Source: Bedellia somnulentella
Taxonomy: Eukaryota; Arthropoda; Insecta; Lepidoptera; Bedelliidae
DNA length: 64,000 nt
NCBI GenBank assembly: GCA_963576735.1
Contig: OY755184.1
Span: 3,658,001 to 3,722,000, forward strand
Direction: 5' to 3'
Part shown: positions 31,839 through 42,163 of the stretch, piece after piece
How the letters are laid out: the number at the start of each line of letters is the position of its first letter
Numbering within the stretch: position 1 is the first letter of the stretch
The notes under the pieces: model-generated
Seen by the model: the letters and a program-made list of their open reading frames with translations, nothing else
What the model was told of the DNA's origin: nothing
Database searches by the model: none
Program-made: the position numbers and the translations under genes

Positions 31839-32331
31839 TGTTACGTACCGGGTTCTTAATTTGATAAATACCAGTCACACTTTCGTGCAATAAGGTGTAA
31901 TTATATTTATTGACCAATAACGCACTTTACACAACACAACAAACACTATCGATAATTAACTATCGATACTCGCACTAATTAACAACACTAATTTACTCCG
32001 TTATAGTAACACTGTCCACACCGTTAAGCTTATTTCCGTAATCCGTATATCACTGCACTGTCGTATTTAATTTCTTCGCTCTAGTATTTCGCTTGTTCTC
32101 GCTTTAGTTCTTCGCACTCGAATAACTCCGTAGCACGCGTTGCTCTTTATATATGCCAAATCTCAAATACGCGAATATTACAGAAAGTTCTAGTACCACA
32201 TTCTCGAAAAGTCGATATTCGAGAAACATCTAGTAATTCCTTTTTTTACTTATTAAAATACTAGTAACGCCATCTAGTATAATCTAGTAGTGGCAAATCC
32301 TATCTCCTACTTGCGAACAGATGTCGTAACA
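31839..32331 (-). repeat. 5' LTR of the gypsy element
   Basis: 493 bp with TG...CA ends. On the minus strand a TATATAAAGAG box (around 32146) is a plausible core promoter. By eye it is identical to the other LTR. Confidence 0.92.
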
Positions 32332-32542
32332 ATATATTTAAATAAATAACACAAAGTTTAGTAAGAAAAACAAGTATTTACATCAAAACTATTAAATATA
32401 ATAGTAACTTCTAACGCAAATAACAAAACAACCTGGTATTCATATATTTTTTTGGAACGTTTCATAAAAATCACAATAAAAACTGTTACATAACAAAAAC
32501 TAAAAAGTGTTATTCATCCATTAAGTCTACACTAATGAGCCT

Positions 32543-32819
32543 CTAGAAACATACTGAACACATGTATTTCACATGTTCGGTGCAAAGTAATTGCTTGCAC
32601 GAAGTACATGGTTTTTTTGAGCTTCTATTTTTACGTCTAGGACATATTGCATATTGCGTTTTCATCCGACGATTGCTCCGTATCAGTTTCGTGAGGACTA
32701 CGGATGACAGAACTATCGCTTTCTATGGTGCCAACACGATCTTGTTCCCCATTTTCAAGATCTGCATCCAATTCATTACCAGAATCTTCTTCCAACCACG
32801 AAGGAATTTGTGGTTGCAT
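32543..32819 (-). pseudogene. piggyBac-1 transposase ends, core deleted
   Basis: 32637-32819 encodes an acidic N-terminal stretch (IPSWLEEDSGNELDADLENG and onwards), as found at piggyBac transposase N-termini. 32543-32635, in another frame, encodes [18 protein letters not shown] then [12 protein letters not shown] and a stop. That is the C-terminal zinc-binding CxxC..CxxH..CxxC domain. The DDD catalytic core between them is absent, so no activity is expected. Confidence 0.8.
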
Positions 32820-33189
32820 TCGATCGTCTATTTTGAATTTGTAGTGTAGCTAGAAATGCTTTACATGATAATCAACTAAAATAAGTAAAAAAATGAAATA
32901 ATATGGCAGAAATAACAATGTAACTTCTTTAAACGACAAAAATAAATACTTACACGGATGAGCGCGTGATGAGCAAATTGCCGCACGTTGGTACACGGCC
33001 TTCACAAAAGCCTTCCTACGCGGTCGCAACGCCACTGATCAGATCGAGAATGGCGTCAGGGGAGAGGGGGTGAATAATTAGGAAGGTACATAAGTGCTTG
33101 AATTGGTGTGGCAAGCGAAAGGCAAAAAAAAAATTGAATTAAATTTTTGTGTGAGCAAATTGCTCATAGCGCGCCTTCTCACGGGATAA

Positions 33190-33600
33190 GAAGAATAAGT
33201 CCTAAGAAGAAGATTTAATCTTCATAAAAAAGACCTAAAGTTCTAACAATAAGGTTTTATTTTACGAAACGAGGTAAAGAAAAACGGAAATCATTATTTT
33301 TTTCTCACAAACCGTATTTCTTTGGTTTTTCTCTCCGACAGTTTCGATTTCTGCTGGTGTCGTGGCTGTTTGTGGTCAACCGATACTTGGCCTGCTATTA
33401 ATATAAGCTAAGTCATTGTTAATTTATTAAAATAATTAAGTTTGTTAATATGCACCAATCGAATACCTGCATTATTTCAAATATCATAAGCAAGTTAAAA
33501 CTCTCGACTGGTGTTTTTTTTAATTCATGAAACACAGTTTGATATACATACAAGGATGGAGATATACAAGGATGTTAGAAGGCTATGCATTGGATCAAGA
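33190..33600. other. No gene seen
   Basis: AT-rich flank of piggyBac-1. Confidence 0.5.
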
Positions 33601-33609
33601 TATCATAAA

Positions 33610-33960
33610 CTAGTGGACTCGCGCAACTTCATCTGCGTGAAGACCTAGTTTCTGTAGTTCAGGCATGATTGAGGACCAAACGTCTTATTATTATTATTAT
33701 TATTATAGCCTAATTCACTTCCCACTGCTGGGCAAAGGCCTCACAATTTTATTATAATAGATCATTTGTCATCATCATTTACAGGGACTCATATACTAAA
33801 ATTAAAGAATTTAGGTTCAGAAATGGGAATATATTCATAGAAACTTTACCCCCGAATTCACCCCTTAGGGTTTTTTTCCTACTCAAATAGTTAAAATGTA
33901 TAATCTAAACCTATATTGCAATTTTGAAACTTCTTTGTCAATAATTTAAAAAATATAGTT
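33610..33960 (-). repeat. Possible Helitron 3' end with decayed body
   Basis: The minus strand ends with CACGCAGATGAAGTTGCGCG then AGTCCACTAG (CTAG 33610-33613), a Helitron-type terminus. LINE-B lies within it. The body to 33960 is assigned only by general resemblance. Confidence 0.4.
33686..33752 (-). repeat. LINE-B 3' tip
   Basis: The minus strand repeats the last ~65 nt of LINE-B (GAGGCCTTTGCCCAGCAGTG, then AATTAGGCTATAATAATAA), with a (TTA)n run at 33687-33705. Confidence 0.75.
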
Positions 33961-33968
33961 TATGCTTT

Positions 33969-34215
33969 GCTGTATAGTGCCGGCTTAGAATAGCACTACC
34001 CCATTTCTTCTGGTGGGTGTACGTAAGAGGCGACTAACGGTATTGGGGCTTTTGAGGGATTTTTGGGCGATGCGGTTGGAGACCCATCACCAAAAACCTT
34101 TATTTCACCATCATTTCCCCACGCAACTTCCAAAAGTGGATTAGGAATTTCTAATTCCCTAGCTCTGTCTACCCCTTCATGGGATTTACAGCCGTGAGTA
34201 TATGTATGTATGTAT
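33969..34215 (+). mobile_element. S2 copy
   Basis: GCTGTATAGTGCCGGCTTAG to GATTTACAGCCGTGAG and a (GTAT)n tail at 34196-34215. A MITE begins directly after the tail. Confidence 0.88.
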
Positions 34216-34216
34216 A

Positions 34217-34441
34217 TAAAAAAACTAAAAAACACGCTTTTAAAACATATCAAACTAAAAAGTGAAAAATGATTCCCAATAGAGTTGCTCGATAGACGAA
34301 AAATATGGCGCTGAGCGCCTCACGCTTTTTCACAATAATACCAGTATTTTTTTATCATTACCGTTTTCAGCATATATTGAGAATTATTTTTCATTTTTAT
34401 TTTGATATGCTTTAAAAGCGTGTTTTTTAGTTTTTTTATTT
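34217..34441. mobile_element. MITE with about 58-bp inverted ends
   Basis: ATAAAAAAACTAAAAAACAC then GCTTTTAAAACATATCAAA on the left matches the inverse of the right end, with few mismatches. The AAACTAAAAAACACGCTTTT ends are common in Lepidoptera. The centre has GGCGCTGAGCGCC. It follows an S2 tail. Confidence 0.75.
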
Positions 34442-34644
34442 AAACTATATTTTATTTTTAAATTTTTAGTACTGAATTATTTGAAATTATTTAATCCTGG
34501 CGACCCTTATCAGGATAGCTGAATGAACATATGAAATTATTATATTTTCCGTGATTCTCGATAAGTGCTCAAATTTTGAGTTCAATTGGTCCGTTTAAAG
34601 TGGGTCAGACTCGAGTTTAAAAGAGTCATTTACATACATACATA

Positions 34645-34860
34645 TTATACAGGTGAAGCTAATATAAGCGTGTTAAAAAAGTGACATATTTCGTACTTCA
34701 CACCCCTTTTTCATTATTTTAGGGTTGACATTTCACAACTTCCCTTCTTAGTGCTCACTTACATAATAAAAGACAACTTTGGACAAAATTTCAAGTTTCT
34801 AGGTATAATATCCGCCGTGTGTTGATTCTAAGTCAGTTAGTTAGTGTTGACATAGATTCT
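34645..34860 (+). repeat. Dispersed repeat, partner of 2.8 kb
   Basis: AAAGTGACATATTTCG, GGACAAAATTTCAAG, TTTCTAGGTATAATATCC and a GTCAGTTAGTTAG end. Non-coding. Confidence 0.4.
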
Positions 34861-35134
34861 TACGAACATAACGGTGAGAAGATTTGAATTAACTAACGTA
34901 TTTGAAAATACGGTAGATGGAGTTGGTGCGGCCACAGCTCTATCTGAAACATTTTTGTATCTACAGATTTTCTTACCTAAGTATTTTTATTGTTTTGTTT
35001 TTCTAATCATCTGGCTATAGAATTTGTTTCATTTATTAACATTAGAAACATTTTTTAGGAATCACTTTGTCTAAACTTGTGATTATTGTTGATAATAATT
35101 AAAAGAACATTACTTTTAATTATATATATTCGTA

Positions 35135-35178
35135 TATCGATATTCGGCGTGAACGTTTATGTTTATGTTTATATGGTT
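35135..35178 (+). repeat. S1 terminal module and tail only
   Basis: GATATTCGGCGTGAACGTTT followed by (ATGTTT)n. It is a 5'-truncated S1 lying 117 bp before exon 2. Confidence 0.55.
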
Positions 35179-35294
35179 ACTTTTATAACTTTTTATTATA
35201 CATAGCATCTCGCAGATCAACTTTCACGGATAGACTATTGCAGATAACTTACAGCTACTTTATAATATTAGTAAGTCTTTCTCGTTTGTTGCAG

Positions 35295-35430
35295 ACGGGG
35301 TCGTCGAATGTACATGCTGCAAATGTTACTGTTGGCCTTCGTCCCACACACAGCTCTTATCATGCAGAACTCCACCATAATGGCTCAGCTTTCGACGGCA
35401 TTAGACTCCACACTGTACTTACAGACAGAA
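35295..35430 (+). CDS. Host gene coding exon 2 of 3 seen (136 nt), membrane segment
   Basis: The acceptor is CTCGTTTGTTGCAG| and the donor is GAA|GTTTGT. Joined to exon 1 in phase, it reads on through a basic stretch (KRGRR) into a hydrophobic run, MLQMLLLAFVPHTALIM, then MAQLSTALDSTLYLQTE, and ends exactly at a codon boundary. A basic anchor, a transmembrane helix and an amphipathic helix is the layout that opens the extracellular NIT (nitrate/nitrite sensing) domain of some receptor histidine kinases and animal receptor guanylate cyclases. That family assignment is an inference from layout, not from a search. Exons 1 to 3 keep one open frame over two intron phases, which is unlikely by chance. 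The alternative is another single-pass receptor. Confidence 0.75.
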
Positions 35431-35468
35431 GTTTGTATTATATATTTATTACTCACATATTTGCGACT

Positions 35469-35537
35469 GAAATGCGATGGATGAAAGTGAATTGGCAAAA
35501 GAGATATATAGAGCCAATATGCATGATAATGTAAGAC
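35469..35537 (+). repeat. LINE-A fragment just downstream of exon 2
   Basis: Corresponds to the coding stretch around MDDSKLVKEIYRANV, shifted by small changes. It abuts an S3-like tRNA head, so it may be part of a chimaeric insertion in the intron. Confidence 0.6.
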
Positions 35538-35612
35538 GACGTCCGTGGCTGAGTGAATAGGTGACTAGCTTCTTGGTCCGAAGGTTGCAGGTTCGAAACT
35601 GTCACCGAAATA
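35538..35612 (+). repeat. S3 head fragment
   Basis: GACGTCCGTGGCTGAGTGAA then GGTTGCAGGTTCGAAACTG is the tRNA-like head. The S3 body is absent. It is joined directly to a LINE-A fragment. Confidence 0.6.
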
Positions 35613-35794
35613 TTGGTAAAACATTTCCTGGAAGAGATGACGTAGATATAGTTTAAGTCGTGTAAGCTCATGCGTTTTATTTTACATTGTTTTATATACA
35701 AACTATACCTGTTTCTATCTATTTTTGATGAACGTTATACGTTTGTTTGCGAATTTTTGCAACATTTTCACGTGTTTTTCACACATAATATAGA

Positions 35795-35916
35795 TTTATT
35801 TCTACCATCTTGTCCCCTATCAACTTCCAAATATGGCTGAGGAGTGTCTAGCTCAGAAGCTCTGGCTACCCCTTTTTGGGATGTATGGTCGTGAGTACAT
35901 ATTATCATGTATGTAA
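35795..35916 (+). repeat. S2 3' half
   Basis: TTATTTCTACCATCTTGTCC, ATCAACTTCCAAATATGG, GCTCTGGCTACCCC module and a degenerate ATGTATG tail. Confidence 0.75.
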
Positions 35917-36006
35917 ATGTCCAAGCGATGGATTTCGTAATAACCCATGGCATTTATTACTAGCATATTTCGGTCTCTCAATAACGAAAAGTTTGGAAGC
36001 AAAAGC

Positions 36007-36376
36007 ATAAGCATAAGCATAAACGTTCACGCCGCATATCCCCGAAGGGGTTGGCAGAGGTACTAATACTTCTGAACATCACGTGACTTTGTCACCTGGT
36101 GTTCAGAGTACCCACGTTTTGCATGGACAGTGTACTCACGTGATAGGGGGCAGGCCTATCGCCGTTTTGTACGAATACACTGTCACATGACTAAGTACAA
36201 CTCAGCCATGTGGGTTTCCTCACGATGTTTTCCCTCACCGTTAACAACCATGATAAATTAACTACACATATGTCTTTAGAAAAGACAAATTGGTGTAGGC
36301 CCCGACCTGGGATTTGAACACTAGTCGCTTGCATGTTAACCGAGTGTTCTACCCACTGGGCTATCACGGCTAGCAC
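36007..36376 (-). mobile_element. S1 SINE with 12-bp TSD and variant tail
   Basis: The duplication GGAAGCAAAAGC (35995-36006 and 36377-36388) bounds it. The tail reads as (GCTTAT)n on the element strand, not (TTATG)n, extending into the flank sequence. Confidence 0.9.
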
Positions 36377-36602
36377 GGAAGCAAAAGCGTTTTCATCAAA
36401 AGTTATGAGATAAATTACTTTGTTTGAACGTGCGGAAATTTCAACGTATGCGGTTTTAATAGCGTCGAACTTATTGTAGAACTATATTTGAAAACTTCCT
36501 ATATAATAGTTGTAAAATATTTGCGGGTAATATAGAGGATGTTTTCAAATACTGTGCCATATTGTAAAATGTATTGACAAAATCTTTTATCTAATAGTAA
36601 AA

Positions 36603-36870
36603 ACTAAAGAGTTAGCAGAGGCACTAATAACTGTGAACACCACGTGTTATTTTTGGCATTGTCACCTATCGCACCTGGTGATATTCAAAGTATCCACGTT
36701 TCGCTTGGACAGTGAACTCACGTAAAAGGGGGGAAAGGCTTATCGCCATTTTGGAATACATTGTCTCATGACTAAGTACAACAAGTTTAGGTTTCCTCAT
36801 GATGTTTTACCCCACCATTAACAACCATGACAAATTACCCACACATATGACTTGATAAAAACAAAATATG
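36603..36870 (-). repeat. Old S1 copy
   Basis: GCAGAGGCACTAATAACTG, GCTTATCGCCATTTT, CATGACTAAGTACAAC and GTTTCCTCATGATG are diverged S1 body landmarks. The tRNA head is lost. Confidence 0.75.
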
Positions 36871-36949
36871 AGGGAACCAAATTTGATTTGCCAAGGTGTT
36901 GCGATTGATAGTCTCGGTGCGGGAATAACTGGCGCGAGTATAAGTAAGT

Positions 36950-37017
36950 ATGATCTCTCTCTCTTTCTCTCTCTCTCTTTCTCTCTCTCTCTTTCTCTCT
37001 CTCTCTTTCTCTCTCTG
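36950..37017. repeat. (CTCTCTTT)-type microsatellite
   Basis: Four to five units of CTCTCTCTCTTT. The Arg/Glu-rich frame on the minus strand is only this repeat. Confidence 0.95.
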
Positions 37018-37532
37018 ATATCTCGCGTGACTTCATTTTAATCATATTAGTACCGAATTTAAAATAGATTCATACATATGTGAATTATAGTCAGAGCTGT
37101 AAAATGTATGAACTCCTTAGCCGCTTTTGGGAATTGTGTGTAGACAATATTGTCAAATAAATGGGGCTTACCGATGAATGAGTTGCTTAAAATTTTACGT
37201 ACGAAAACTTTTTATCTGATATTGGTTTACGGGATTAAAATCTAGCAAATTCTTAAAACGTTCCATTTTCAAAATTAGTATTTAATAATTCGTTGCTAAT
37301 AGCAAAATTAATTACCCTTGTAGAATTGCACCTCGTGGTCCAAATGAACGGTTAAATCCTTTTTAACCGACTTCAAAAAAGGAGGTTCTCAGTTCGATTG
37401 TTTGTATGTATGTATGTTTGTATGTATGTATGTATGTATAATTGTCCGCGATTATCTTGAGTTTGGCTTAAGCTATTTGGATGCGGTTTTCAGGACAGTA
37501 TTCGTTACATTTAGGAGAAGGTTTTAGTGCCT

Positions 37533-37990
37533 TAACCGACCAAAAAAAGAAAGGAGGTTCTGTGTTTGACCTGTATGTATGTCTGTTGGTCCGCGATTAT
37601 CTCACGTTGGGCTTAAGCTATTTGGATGCGGTTTTCAGAAAAGTATTCGTTACATTTAGGAGAAGGTTTTAGTGCCTTAACCGACCAAAAAAAGAAAGGA
37701 GGTCCTGTGTTTGACCTGTATGTATGTCTGTTGGTCCGCGATTATCTCACGTTTGGCTTAAGCTATTTGGATGCGGTTTTCAGAAAAGTATTCGTTACAT
37801 TTAGGAGAAGGTTTTAGTGCCTTGACCGACCAAAAAAAGAAAGGAGGTTCTGTGTTTGACCTGTATGTATGTGTGTTGGTCTGCGATTATTTCACGTTTG
37901 GCTTAAGCTATTTGGATGCGGTTTTCAGAAAAGTATTCGTTACATTTAGAAGATGGGTTAAAAGTTCTTTAACCAACTCAAAAAAAGGAG
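37533..37990. repeat. 145-bp minisatellite, about 3 units plus partial
   Basis: TTAACCGACCAAAAAAAGAA recurs at about 37533, 37678 and 37823 and, diverged, at 37966. The units also share GCTATTTGGATGCGGTTTTC and CGTTACATTTAGGAGAAGG. Frames through it are repeat artefacts. Confidence 0.88.
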
Positions 37991-38146
37991 GTTTCTTAGT
38001 TTGAAATATAAGTATGTATGTAAAGTTATCAATACAAGACAGAAATTTATCAATATATGTTAATAAAGTTTTTTTATTAGTAATAAACAGAGTTACTAAA
38101 TTATTAAACAAAAAAGTATATAAAAACATGAATAAATTACTCGTAA

Positions 38147-38479
38147 TTATATTAAAGAAAAAAATATATATTGCAACATCATGTTTTTCATCCTGGTCAT
38201 TTTAATCAAGGCGCTTTCGTCATGGGGAATTTCGCGCTTTCGGAATGGTCTTAACCATTTAAGTAATTTCTTTGAATCTATATCACTTAAAGCCATCTCA
38301 TCAAGGGATTTTACTCGTAGCGTTGAGTCGAGTAAAATCCCTTGATGAGATGGCTTTAAGTGATATAGATATATAAGAGTGTTTCTTCGCATTTGTGATA
38401 GGTGAACTTCTCTTTGCTCATCTGTTTCGGCAGCAAGAGCAGCACGCTGACGATCTCTCTCATTCTGAAGGGCAAGCAC
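38147..38479 (-). pseudogene. 110-codon frame, possible transposon remnant
   Basis: Starts MLALQNERDRQRAALAAETD and continues EQREVHLSQMRRNT. It then crosses the 42-bp palindrome. The A-x-E-T-x-E-Q-R-E style is seen in N-terminal regions of Helitron-type proteins of insects and other animals, but the evidence is weak. The Met is not clearly a start. Downstream it degenerates into AT-rich sequence. The family is not recognised with confidence. Confidence 0.35.
38276..38370. repeat. Perfect 42-bp palindrome with 11-nt loop
   Basis: The arms 38276-38317 and 38329-38370 are exact inverses (CTTAAAGCCATCTCATCAAG and so on). The loop is TAGCGTTGAGT. Confidence 0.92.
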
Positions 38480-38849
38480 GAGTTATCGACACGATGACGG
38501 TTAGAATGAGATGGCAGTATACGATACTAAGTAAGTGCGTAAAAGATGGCTGCTTTATCCCACGCGATAACTAGTTTAAATACGGCTAGTGCTTGCCCTG
38601 CTGAAGTCTTGATGGGTGTTTCGTTCTCCCTTACGCGACTTTTCCTTAAAGCATCCTTTGCTTTTCTATCTAGGCCCGCAGGTAAACAAAATAGTAACAA
38701 GTAAGCTAAAGACATAATAACAAATATTATAACTACCTGTTAAAAAAACTATAAAATAAACGGACAGTAAAACTTATCTCTCAAAAACTATCACTAATTC
38801 ACTAAAAAAACTCAGAGTGATTTAAGAACTTATCACTAAAAAGTATAAA

Positions 38850-39849
38850 ATAAAAAAGAAAAACAAAAACTTCAAATTAAAAACTAAACAGAAAAATTAA
38901 ATATTATTATTTTTTATTTAAAAAAGAACCGCCTTCAAAAATCCAACTGAAAAGTATAAAATAATTTTTTATTTACTTTATTATGTACATCTCTATTCAA
39001 CTTCTTCTTTTTGAAGTCGGTGCCAAACAGACAAATCCAAAATGAAAATTGCTACATAGAGAAAACCATACGAATAATAAATCAATCGATAGTGCCTCAA
39101 CAACAGTAGGTAACACAATCGCGCTCAAAAATCAAGAAATTTCTTCCGCTCGCAACGACGTCGCTTTATAAAGGATGGAATTGGGGGACAGTGAGCGGTG
39201 CTTAGCCTGGTGTGCATGCGTCGCACTCCGCAGAGAAATTATCATAATATACATGTCACCGTAAAACTGTAAATACTAGTAAATTATAATTTTAGATAGA
39301 TAGCGAGATAGTAAACTAACGTTAGGTTAGGTTATGTAAGATTATCAGATTTCAAACTAACGGAATTAACAATTCGACATAGACATGCATGCACCGAGTT
39401 GGCACAACCAATACTTCTAACACTTTGTAAAAAGACGATCGAGAATCTAAATCACTACATAGTATAAAACAAAGTCGCTTTCTCTCTCCCTGTCTGGGAT
39501 ATACAGACATCCTTATGTATACTTTAATCTGTAAAACTACGAAATGAATTTTAATGTGATTTTTTTTATTAATTGATTAAAAAGGAAGGTTTATAAGGAT
39601 GACATACGCTGATGGGGTGGAGAACTCACTCAACTTGGGCGGGCCACTAATATTCGTTCTTCTTTGTCATGAAAATTGGTTTGGCACCGACTTCAAAAAG
39701 AAGAAGTTGAATAGAGTTGTACATAATAAAGTAAATAAAAAATTATTTTATACTTTTCAGTTGGATTTTTGAAGGCGGTTCTTTTTTAAATAAAAAATAA
39801 TAATATTTAATTTTTCTGTTTAGTTTTTAATTTGAAGTTTTTGTTTTTC
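38850..39849. repeat. Inverted-repeat arms of an ACCGACTTC foldback
   Basis: 38850-39032 and 39683-39849 are inverse copies (ACTTCAAATTAAAAACTAAAC; GGTTCTTTTTTAAATAAAAA). The ~650-bp centre is non-coding. S1 at 39861 sits at the outer edge of the right arm. Confidence 0.75.
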
Positions 39850-39860
39850 TTTTTTATTTA

Positions 39861-40235
39861 CAACCGTGATAGCCCAGTGGGTAGAACACTTGGTTATCGT
39901 GCAAGCGACTAGTGTTCGAATCCTGGGTCGGGCCTACACCAATTTGTCTTTTCTAAAGACATATGTGTGGTTAATTTATCATGGTTGTTAACGGTGAGGG
40001 AAAACATCGTGAGGAAACCCACATGGCTGAGTTGTACTTAGTCGTGTGACAGTGTATTCGTACAAAACGGCGATAGGCCTGCCCCCTATCACGTGAGTAC
40101 ACTGTCCATGCAAAACGTGGGTACTCTGAACACCAGGTGACAAAGTCACGTGATGTTCAGAAGGATTAGTACCTCTGCCAACCCCTTCGGGGATATTCGG
40201 CGTGAACGTTTATGTTTATGTTATGTTATGTATTA
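39861..40235 (+). mobile_element. S1 SINE, full length, reference copy
   Basis: Flanked by an 11-bp duplication TTTTTTATTTA (39850-39860 and 40236-40246). The head is tRNA-like: A-box TAGCCCAGTGG (39868-39878) and B-box GTTCGAATCC (about 39914-39923), so RNA polymerase III transcription is expected. A body of about 270 bp includes ACGGCGATAGGCCTGCC. The 3' module CTCTGCCAACCCCTTCGGGG...CGGCGTGAACG precedes a (TTATG)n tail. It is inserted in one arm of an ACCGACTTC foldback. Confidence 0.92.
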
Positions 40236-40387
40236 TTTTTTATTTAATAGCACCATTACATTTTAGCTAGTTAACGATGTTCAGGATATTACAAGACCAA
40301 TAAAATTAATTGTTAAATATGTAACATCTTTCACATCTATGGCTGTGAATAGTTATTAAATCTCTGTTATAAGCTAATACATAAATT

Positions 40388-40606
40388 CATACATATACTC
40401 ACGGCTTTAAATCCCAAAAAGGGGTAGCCAGAGCTTGAGAGTTAGAAACTTCTCAGCAACATTTGAAAGTTTATGGGAGACAAGATGGTAGAAGTAAAGT
40501 ATTTAAATTAAAGTACCACTTTAAAAAAGAAACATACCCTTTGTCGCCTCTTATGAAACTGTGGGTAGAAAGGGGAAGTGACATTCTTAACCGGCACTAC
40601 ACGGCA
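40388..40606 (-). repeat. S2 copy with altered middle
   Basis: Tail and module are normal. The GGTGATGGGTCTCC block is replaced by TTTAAATTAAAGTACC. The head ends CACTACACGGC. Confidence 0.75.
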
Positions 40607-41009
40607 AATTAATTAGCCTTGTATAATTGCACGTCGTGGTCCAACCGAATTGCTATCTCTTTTTAATAGTACCATAAAATTTAACGTTAACGGTGTTCAG
40701 GATGATATTATACAATAAAATTGATCGTTAAATATGTAACATATTTTTCATCTATAACCTTAAAACATTAAATCTTCACTCTCAGTTATAAGCTAAGTGA
40801 AAAAGAGAAAAACATGACAAAGTCCTGAGAACAACCACTCAGTCTATAGACGAGGCGACTAAGCTTCAGGTTTTTAATTATAAATGAGCGGAACTTGGCA
40901 ACAGTCAACCAAGTCCGTCTTTAAAATTTGTTCTTTTTAAAAAAACTTACTTTATTTTACAAACTCTTAACGTTTAATTTTTTATTGAATACATAAATAC
41001 ATATATACC

Positions 41010-41121
41010 ATGTCTGAAATGATTGATGGATGTGAACGAAGCTAGAGTCGTTTTTCGGGATAGTACAAATCATGGCAATCGCGAGTCTCTGCCTACCCCA
41101 ATGGGAACTAATGGCGTATGT
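41010..41121 (+). repeat. LINE-A 3' fragment
   Basis: Plus-strand remnant with ATTGATGGATGTGAACGAAG and CTACCCCAATGGGAAC, ending at GGCGTATG. It lacks a clear simple-repeat tail. Confidence 0.7.
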
Positions 41122-42163
41122 AAAAATAAGCTTGTGAGTTAGAAATTGAAACTTTTGGAAGTTAAGCGGGGAAAATATTTTCAAAATGAAGGCTGGTCTC
41201 CAAAGAAAGAAAGACAGAAAGAAAAAAAAACAGCAACATCGCTAAAGATTACTCGAAAACCCCAAAACGCTAAGTCACCTATGCTATTCTAAGACGAGAG
41301 ACTACACATTTCTAGACATATTATTGTAAAAAATTTAATTCTGAAACGTGTTTTATCACCATAAAATTTGACTTTATCCTTCCATGGTTATCATGAGAGG
41401 TATAAAATTTCCAATTTTTATCTCTCATCATACAGATTGACTATCTTAGGTTCACCACCAATTCAAGGTTGGTCATGTTGACATGAATGCATTCTAAGTC
41501 TGCGTACCTTGTTAAGTGTAGCTCTAGAAAATTCGTCCATTTTCCCAGCTTCTTGTTTAAATACAGAAAACCTAATTTTTACAAACACAGTGGTAGTGGT
41601 AGTATTCTTTACTAGTTATTAAATTTTTGAGCGTCAAAAATGGATACCCTTTAGTAAGATGAGTGTGTGATCGTACGATCGGGTCTATATTTACTAGAAT
41701 AACAATTTTCGCATCAACCTACACAAACAACGATATTTTACCAAAACAATTAAATGTATACTGTTTTCGCGTACATATTGTATCGGTTTACTTAGTAAGA
41801 GTGATCTTAATTTTGCACATAATTATATCGATTTTGCCTACGAGAAAATATACCTAGACTTTTATGCGGTTCATCATTAGCCCAATTAACTTTATATATT
41901 GCAAGAGTTTTGTTTGTTATTTTTACTTAATACATTAATGTTTATAAAGAATCTCAACAATAATCCCAGAAATGAGAAATCTTAGACACAATACATCCTT
42001 AGACGTTATTTACGAGTAACAAAAGCGTTAGCTGAAAATAGGTTTCTATCACGTCACTAAAGTTAATTGAATATCTCGAGCAATTTTTGTTATTTCTGCG
42101 CAAACAATACCGGCAGGAATAATAATGTTATTGGTATATTACCTATTTGCTTTGACCTACAGT
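41122..42163. other. No gene seen
   Basis: 41170-41310 may be a decayed S2 (GGCTGGTCTCCAAAG, AACGCTAAGTCACC). The rest is unique AT-rich DNA. Confidence 0.45.

Larger units (their letters stand above)
28606..32331 (-). mobile_element. Ty3/gypsy LTR retrotransposon lacking protease, RT and RNase H
   Basis: 3,726 bp flanked by a 4-bp duplication ATAT (28602-28605 and 32332-32335) inside piggyBac-1. The LTRs begin TGTTACG and end CGTAACA. Both are 493 bp and appear identical, which indicates very recent insertion. The internal part encodes Gag and integrase only, and is about 2 kb shorter than a normal gypsy interior. No env-like ORF is present. It must have moved with RT supplied by an intact relative. 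Confidence 0.93.
28514..33185 (-). mobile_element. piggyBac-like derivative (piggyBac-1), interrupted by gypsy
   Basis: The left end CCCGTGAGAAGGCGCGC follows TTAA (28510-28513). The right end GCGCGCCTTCTCACGGG is its inverse and is followed by ATAA, a one-base variant of TTAA. Without the gypsy insertion the element is about 940 bp. It keeps the N-terminal acidic part and the C-terminal cysteine-rich tail of a transposase, on the minus strand, with the core missing. Confidence 0.82.
18501..35294 (+). other. Inferred intron of about 16.8 kb between host exons 1 and 2
   Basis: This is the stretch between the GTAAGT donor after exon 1 and the TTGTTGCAG acceptor of exon 2, whose phases match. 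It holds the piggyBac/gypsy nest, S2 and LINE-A copies, small Helitrons, MITEs and a large foldback, all non-host. A further exon inside cannot be excluded, but none is needed to keep the frame open. Confidence 0.6.
37364..39033 (+). mobile_element. ACCGACTTC-end element with minisatellite
   Basis: Begins ACCGACTTCAAAAAAGGAGG and ends TTTTTGAAGTCGGTGCC, an inverted terminal pair. It contains a (TATG)n run (37397-37440), the 145-bp minisatellite, the 110-codon frame and the palindrome. The family is seen again at 27.66, 42.4 and 48.7 kb. No transposase was recognised. Confidence 0.55.

Noticed and set aside
28606..32331. Possible endogenous retrovirus
   Set aside because: No env-like frame is present; the Gag/integrase layout and 4-bp TSD fit a plain Ty3/gypsy retrotransposon.
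36818..37045. Arg/Glu-rich minus-strand frame of 75 codons
   Set aside because: It is the translation of the CTCTCTTT microsatellite, not a gene.
37481..38004. Three overlapping similar plus-strand frames
   Set aside because: They are readings through the 145-bp minisatellite; no start context or homology.
39868..39935. tRNA-like sequence with A and B boxes
   Set aside because: Not a tRNA gene: it is the head of S1, repeated in many copies with the SINE body attached and without a good cloverleaf end.
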